From assembly GCF_014652275.1 (NCBI RefSeq), contig NZ_BMYM01000001.1:62001-126000 (forward strand): a stretch of 64,000 nucleotides of DNA, in the 5' to 3' direction. Below are positions 60,079 to 64,000 of the stretch, piece after piece; the first letter of the stretch is position 1; every line of letters begins with the position of its first letter. The position numbers and the translations under genes are program-made. The notes under the pieces were generated by a model, which had not been told where the DNA came from, did no database searches, and was given only the letters and a program-made list of their open reading frames with translations. The DNA is from Parahalioglobus pacificus (GTDB lineage: Bacteria; Pseudomonadota; Gammaproteobacteria; Pseudomonadales; Halieaceae).

Positions 60079-60705
60079 GTGGCATCAGCAGCCATTACTG
60101 AAAAATTGAACAGCACACTGGCGGGAAATGGATTGGCCGTACGCGGTGAGCGCGACAATTACATTGAAGTGATGGAGGCGGCGACCGCACAGGTGTGGAT
60201 GTCTCTGCAGCCCGCTACCCGTGCTGATCTCGAAGCGCTGGCATTGCCGGAGGGATTCATTGTCAGTGGCTCTGGCATGGCGGCGATGGATGTGGCCGGC
60301 TTCGCAGCGTCTCCCGGCCAGACTCTCGGTGATGTGAATACCATGGTGATCAACGGGCTCGACTTCCTGAATGTTGCACGACCGGGTGATATTCAGCCCG
60401 CAGCCGGCCCGGATGAGGCGCTCACAGCAGCAGTTGATAAGACACATATTATTGGTTTTGAGGTGGAGCGTAAGGTCGTGCTGATGGATACGCCGGAAGG
60501 CAGCTTCGTCGAAGTGGTAGGTGTCCCTGATCACGACGGTGAGCTCGTGTTGCCGGAAGGCGCGACATTGCGCGAGATAAAGCTGGTAACCCCTTGGGTA
60601 TTGCAGCTGCCGACACCGACCAAGGCCTACTTCTGGATGCGTTCGCAGGGCATGCGTAGTTTCCAGGGTCCCGTGGATGTGCCTTCAGATGCCGAGACTA
60701 TTTAA
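60079..60705 (+). CDS. Hypothetical protein, 208 aa
   Basis: The GTG at 60079 is preceded by GAGGAG, so I prefer it to the in-frame GTG at 60049. The soluble protein reads VASAAITEKLNSTLAG, then ERDNYIEVMEAATAQVWMSLQPATRADLEALALPEGF and a beta-rich C-terminal half (HIIGFEVERKVVLMDTPEGSFVEVVGVPDHDGELVLPEGATLREIKL) ending in PTPTKAYFWMRSQG. I do not recognise a domain; the second half has the feel of a cupin-like or ligand-binding beta-barrel, without a visible metal motif. First gene of an operon with tetR and sulfatase, under site D. Confidence 0.75.
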   Translation: MASAAITEKLNSTLAGNGLAVRGERDNYIEVMEAATAQVWMSLQPATRADLEALALPEGFIVSGSGMAAMDVAGFAASPGQTLGDVNTMVINGLDFLNVARPGDIQPAAGPDEALTAAVDKTHIIGFEVERKVVLMDTPEGSFVEVVGVPDHDGELVLPEGATLREIKLVTPWVLQLPTPTKAYFWMRSQGMRSFQGPVDVPSDAETI

Positions 60706-60776
60706 CACCCGCTCCGTGTTCGAGCGCTGTTCAACGCAGGGTGAGTGCGGTGAAAACGCCAATAAGGGATGAGAAT

Positions 60777-61367
60777 ATGGCCAGTGATGCAAAAGATGAG
60801 CAAGTGGACGGACGACGACTACGCAGTGAGCGCAGTCGCACAGCCATCATTGAAGCGGGACTGACTCTGCAGCGCGAGGGGACCATCGTTCCCACTGCCC
60901 AACAGATCGCCGACCGGGCCGGGGTCGGTATCCGGTCCTTCTTCCGACACTTCGAAGACATGGAAGCGATGTTCGTTGCAGTCGATGAATACGCGCGCGC
61001 CGATTACGAGGCACTGTTTGCCGGCGGCGACAGGGAAGGCAGTTTGGCTGAAAGGATTCGCCATGCGGTTGAACGACACGCCGATGCGTACCAGGATCTC
61101 AGGGCCATTATTCTCGGCACTCATGCCCAAATGTGGCGCTACGCGGTACTTCGCGAAAACTATGCACGCAATTGCCGCTTGTTGCGCAAAGACCTTGATG
61201 ACTGGTTGCCAGAGCTAAGAGCGCTACCCAAATCGAAGCGCGAGGCCGTCGATGCCATTGCGTCTTTCGAGATGTGGCACCGCCTGCGCGAGTTCCAGAA
61301 TCTCCCACGCAATGCGGCGATAGACATCATTGTCGACCTGCTGAGCGAAGTTATTCCTGCCGATTAA
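60777..61367 (+). CDS. TetR-family regulator, candidate regulator of the 17-bp operators
   Basis: A 196-residue TetR-type repressor. The ATG at 60777 follows AAGGGATGAG. The N-terminal HTH is GRRLRSERSRTAIIEAGLTLQREGT and PTAQQIADRAGVGIRSFFRHFEDMEAMF; the C-domain is helical. It is the second gene of an operon whose promoter carries operator site D, an arrangement typical of autoregulated TetR proteins. The same site class lies upstream of GST, TonB receptor and dehalogenase genes at 26-33 kb, so this is the best candidate in the window to bind it. The ligand would be a pathway metabolite or acyl-CoA; unproven. Confidence 0.9.
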   Translation: MASDAKDEQVDGRRLRSERSRTAIIEAGLTLQREGTIVPTAQQIADRAGVGIRSFFRHFEDMEAMFVAVDEYARADYEALFAGGDREGSLAERIRHAVERHADAYQDLRAIILGTHAQMWRYAVLRENYARNCRLLRKDLDDWLPELRALPKSKREAVDAIASFEMWHRLREFQNLPRNAAIDIIVDLLSEVIPAD

Positions 61368-61393
61368 CGCAGCCCGGAAGAAGGGAGACAACA

Positions 61394-63067
61394 ATGCTGA
61401 AGAAAGTTGGCCTTGTGTTGGTGGTGATGGTGTTTGCCGCTGGCATCCTTGCCTACAACAACCAGATCCCCCTGATGTTAGCTGCCTTGAAGTACCGGTC
61501 AGCCACTGAATATCCGATTGGCCCTGAGCGCGAGCTTGTGTGGAACGCGGGCCCCGAGGTCGCTGAGCTTCCCAGCAGCGAACGCTCCCCCAACATCGTG
61601 CTCATTGTTGCTGATGACTTGGGCTACAACGATATCTCTACCTTTGGTGGCGGTGTGGGTGGATCCTTGCAGACACCACATATCGATCAGCTAGCCGCCC
61701 AGGGCGCAGTGTTCTCGCAGTCCTACTCGGGTGCCAGCACCTGTGCACCCTCCCGAGCGATGATGATGACCGGGCGGTACCCAACGCGCACGGGGTTTGC
61801 GTTTACGCCTATGCCCGGCGGCATGGGTTCCATGGTGCAGCGAATTGGCGAGAGCCTGGATAGAAGTCTGCCCCCCGCGTATTACGACGCCGAGCTGGAT
61901 GCCAGTAAACCGCCCTATGAGCAGCAGGGTTTGCCACCGGAAGAAGTGACTATTGCCGAAGTACTGGGTGATCAGGGCTACGCCACCTTCCACGTGGGCA
62001 AATGGCATCTCGGCAGACAAAACGGTATGGCACCCCACGAACAGGGTTTCGACCAGAGTCTGTTGATGGCCAGCGGGCTTTATCTCCCTGAGGACGACCC
62101 CGATGTCGTGAATGCCAAGCTGGATTTTGACCCTATTGATCAGTTTCTGTGGGCGCGAATGGTATATGCCGCATCTTTCAATAGCGGCGACGAGGACCGA
62201 TTCAGGCCCAGTGGATATCTGACGGATTATTGGACAGACGAATCCATCAAAATCATTGAGGCCAATAAAAACCGGCCCTTCTTCCTGTATCTGGCCCATT
62301 GGGGTCCTCACACGCCGTTGCAGGCCACTCGTGAGGACTACGAGGCGGTAGGCGATATTCAGCCACACCGCGCTCGCGTGTACGCGGGAATGGTTCGCGC
62401 TGTAGACCGCAGCGTGGGTCGTGTGATGGCGGCATTGGAAGCCAACGGAATTGCTGACAACACCATTGTGGTATTCACCAGTGACAACGGTGGCGCCGGT
62501 TACATCGGCTTGCCCGAGGTGAATAAGCCGTTCCGGGGCTGGAAGATCACCCAGTTTGAGGGTGGCCTTCGGGTGCCCATGCTTGTGAAATGGCCAGCGA
62601 AGATCCCCGCCGGCACGGTGTCTGAGGTGCCGGTGGCGCACATTGACGTAATGCCCACACTAGCGGGCGCGGCGGGTGCCGCGCTGCCTGAGGGCGTAGC
62701 GATCGACGGGCGCAACGTGATTCCGCTGGCAAGTTCCGATGAGGCTGCGGCGGCTTGGGACAGAGATACCCTGTTCTGGGAGAGCGGTCATTACCGCGTA
62801 GTCCGTCATAAAGACTGGAAGCTGCAGGTGGCAGCTCGCCCGGATAAGCAGTGGTTATTCAATCTGGCTGAGGATCCCACAGAGCAAGTGAACCTGGCGG
62901 AATCCCGGCCGGAGAAGCTGGCTGAGCTGATGGCCCTGCTCGATGCGCATCGCGCGAACGCGCGTCCACCACTGTACCCTGCTGCGATTGAAGCCGCGGT
63001 GGCGATTGATAAGACGCTGGCGGAGCCCTTCGAAGACGGAGACGAGTACATCTACTCGCCAAACTAA
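61394..63067 (+). CDS. Arylsulfatase-type sulfatase (type I, formylglycine)
   Basis: A 557-residue sulfatase. The ATG at 61394 follows AAGGGAG, 27 bases after tetR. An N-terminal hydrophobic helix (about 5-21) exports or anchors it. The signature STCAPSRAMMMTGRY supplies Cys117 for conversion to formylglycine (CxPSR); metal Asp74-Asp75 lie in IVADDLGYND; HVGKWHLG and FTSDNGG carry further active-site residues. It should cleave sulfate esters outside the cytoplasm. No formylglycine-generating enzyme is visible. Operon with TetR and downstream of operator site D. Substrate not evident (sulfated sterols, lipids or sugars are all possible). Confidence 0.92.
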   Translation: MLKKVGLVLVVMVFAAGILAYNNQIPLMLAALKYRSATEYPIGPERELVWNAGPEVAELPSSERSPNIVLIVADDLGYNDISTFGGGVGGSLQTPHIDQLAAQGAVFSQSYSGASTCAPSRAMMMTGRYPTRTGFAFTPMPGGMGSMVQRIGESLDRSLPPAYYDAELDASKPPYEQQGLPPEEVTIAEVLGDQGYATFHVGKWHLGRQNGMAPHEQGFDQSLLMASGLYLPEDDPDVVNAKLDFDPIDQFLWARMVYAASFNSGDEDRFRPSGYLTDYWTDESIKIIEANKNRPFFLYLAHWGPHTPLQATREDYEAVGDIQPHRARVYAGMVRAVDRSVGRVMAALEANGIADNTIVVFTSDNGGAGYIGLPEVNKPFRGWKITQFEGGLRVPMLVKWPAKIPAGTVSEVPVAHIDVMPTLAGAAGAALPEGVAIDGRNVIPLASSDEAAAAWDRDTLFWESGHYRVVRHKDWKLQVAARPDKQWLFNLAEDPTEQVNLAESRPEKLAELMALLDAHRANARPPLYPAAIEAAVAIDKTLAEPFEDGDEYIYSPN

Positions 63068-63113
63068 TCGTGGGATAGTTCGTGCGGTTAATCCCGCCAC
63101 GGTGTGACCCGTG

Positions 63114-64000
63114 CTAGGTGGGTGCTGGGATTATCTCAACGAGGCCGCTGTTACCGTCCAACCGCACGCGGTCGCCAGATTGAATCACTTTGGTGCCTAC
63201 ACGGCTGTTCACAACGCAGGGCAGGCCATATTCCCTGGCGATTACCGCACCGTGTGACACCGCGCTGCCCAGGTCGGTAACCAGCCCGGCGATCATGCTG
63301 AAGTAGGGTGTCCAGCCGATATCGGTGATTGGGGTGACCAGAATCTCCCCGGGCTGCAGCGCCGCTGCCTCTGCCAGGGTGTGGGCAACGCGTGCAGTGC
63401 CTTCAACAACGCCATTGGATGCAGGGCGGCCTAAAATCTTCCCATCATCACTGCTGACCTTGGGCGCGCCCAAGGGCTGCGACGCGCCCACGCTAATCTC
63501 TGGAAACTCGAAGCGCTGTTGAAAGGCCAGAGCCTCTCGACGTTTTTCCGCAAGTGCGGTGTTCGCCGCAGACGGTGATGCAACCACATCGGGTAACTCA
63601 TCGAATGCGAAAAAATAGACGAGGTCGGCATCCGGCAGTATATCTTCTGCGAACATCAACTGGCCCAGCTGTTGGAATGCGATCTTGAAGTGATGTGCCA
63701 CGGTCACCAGGTGCGACTTGGTGTGCTCCCGGCGCCGCACAGCGTTGTGAGCCTTTGGCAGTATCCACCGCAGACCGCGCGACAGTTGCTGCGTATCTAT
63801 TGGTTGGTGACTGGCGCTGTGGGTGTCCGCACCGCCGATGCGCGCCCTCGTACCTGCCTGCATGCTCTGGATCAGTGGGATGGGATCTTCGCGCCAGGCC
63901 GGATCTCGCATACACAGCTCGCGATAGCCTCTATGGCCATGCTGCGCCAGGAAGTTGGAAAATGCCTCACTCACGGCCGGCGCAGATTGCACCCAAGAGA
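63114..64000 (-). CDS. PEP-utilising enzyme, mobile-domain C-terminal part (truncated by window edge)
   Basis: The frame is open to the right edge (64000), so only the C-terminal ~295 residues are seen. The swivelling phosphohistidine domain is at the end: GILVTPxTDIGWTPYF-like segment (EILVTPITDIGWTPYFSMI) then DLGSAVSHGAVIAREYGLPCVV with the phosphorylated His, and GDRVRLDGNSGLVEII. HGHRGYREL upstream matches rifampin phosphotransferase/PEP synthase-like proteins. These use PEP or ATP plus a small substrate; which reaction cannot be judged without the N-terminal ATP-grasp domain. It converges with the sulfatase gene. Confidence 0.85.
   Translation of the reverse strand, partial: SWVQSAPAVSEAFSNFLAQHGHRGYRELCMRDPAWREDPIPLIQSMQAGTRARIGGADTHSASHQPIDTQQLSRGLRWILPKAHNAVRRREHTKSHLVTVAHHFKIAFQQLGQLMFAEDILPDADLVYFFAFDELPDVVASPSAANTALAEKRREALAFQQRFEFPEISVGASQPLGAPKVSSDDGKILGRPASNGVVEGTARVAHTLAEAAALQPGEILVTPITDIGWTPYFSMIAGLVTDLGSAVSHGAVIAREYGLPCVVNSRVGTKVIQSGDRVRLDGNSGLVEIIPAPT

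Noticed and set aside
61691-62641. 316-codon antisense frame inside the sulfatase gene
   Set aside because: It is opposite a clear sulfatase with catalytic motif; its composition (Arg/His/Gly-rich, no domain) is that of a shadow frame in GC-rich DNA.

Overview
The window reads as chromosome from a free-living marine gammaproteobacterium. The gene set resembles the Cellvibrionales (Halieaceae/Spongiibacteraceae, the OM60/NOR5-like bacteria): three TonB-dependent receptors, a Lap-type surface adhesin system, photolyase, WS/DGAT wax-ester/TAG synthase, many lipid- and xenobiotic-type enzymes and a DmdA-like protein. This placement comes from gene content only. No rRNA, tRNA, CRISPR array, insertion sequence, integrase or phage gene was seen, and no stretch above 300 bases lacks a gene.

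Region 1 (1-9.8 kb) is a biofilm adhesin locus. It holds the C-terminal ~1,500 residues of a giant type I-secreted adhesin, a small conserved protein, a LapG periplasmic protease with a LapD c-di-GMP receptor (degenerate GGDEF and EAL), and a TolC-like outer-membrane channel fused to an OmpA peptidoglycan-binding domain. Region 2 (9.8-21 kb) is mixed: a Tag-like DNA glycosylase, TonB receptor, MscS channel, NUDIX hydrolase plus amidase, a CadD/LysE-like membrane protein, a Tat-signal-bearing MDR reductase, a UPF0114 protein and an M14 carboxypeptidase. Base composition appears to rise near 14.7 kb.

Region 3 (21-36 kb) is the most interesting. It carries three long GST-like paralogues with a shared C-terminal extension, WS/DGAT with a lysine-rich tail, a metallo-beta-lactamase-fold hydrolase, a TonB receptor, a DhlA-like haloalkane dehalogenase, an APH-type kinase, an ACAD10/11-type acyl-CoA dehydrogenase and two nitronate monooxygenase-like flavoproteins. 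A 17-bp palindromic motif (consensus TGRCAKWNNNTATGYCA) lies in three divergent promoter regions here. It occurs again at 60.0 kb, upstream of an operon that contains a TetR regulator and a sulfatase, opposite another GST. I infer a dispersed, TetR-controlled catabolic regulon, perhaps for halogenated and/or sulfated lipids.

Region 4 (36-54 kb) contains a DcaP-like porin overlapping a periplasmic glutaminase; a BCCT transporter divergent from a succinate-semialdehyde dehydrogenase / OAH-sulfhydrylase-like / hydrolase operon; a TonB receptor followed by a TPR-sulfotransferase; a LysR regulator divergent from a secreted carboxylesterase; a methylenetetrahydrofolate reductase-like plus DmdA-like pair preceded by a perfect 18-bp palindrome; and DsbB. 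Region 5 (54-64 kb) contains a Cho nuclease-photolyase repair operon, a beta-propeller protein, NagA, the GST/TetR/sulfatase group, and a truncated PEP-utilising enzyme running off the right edge.
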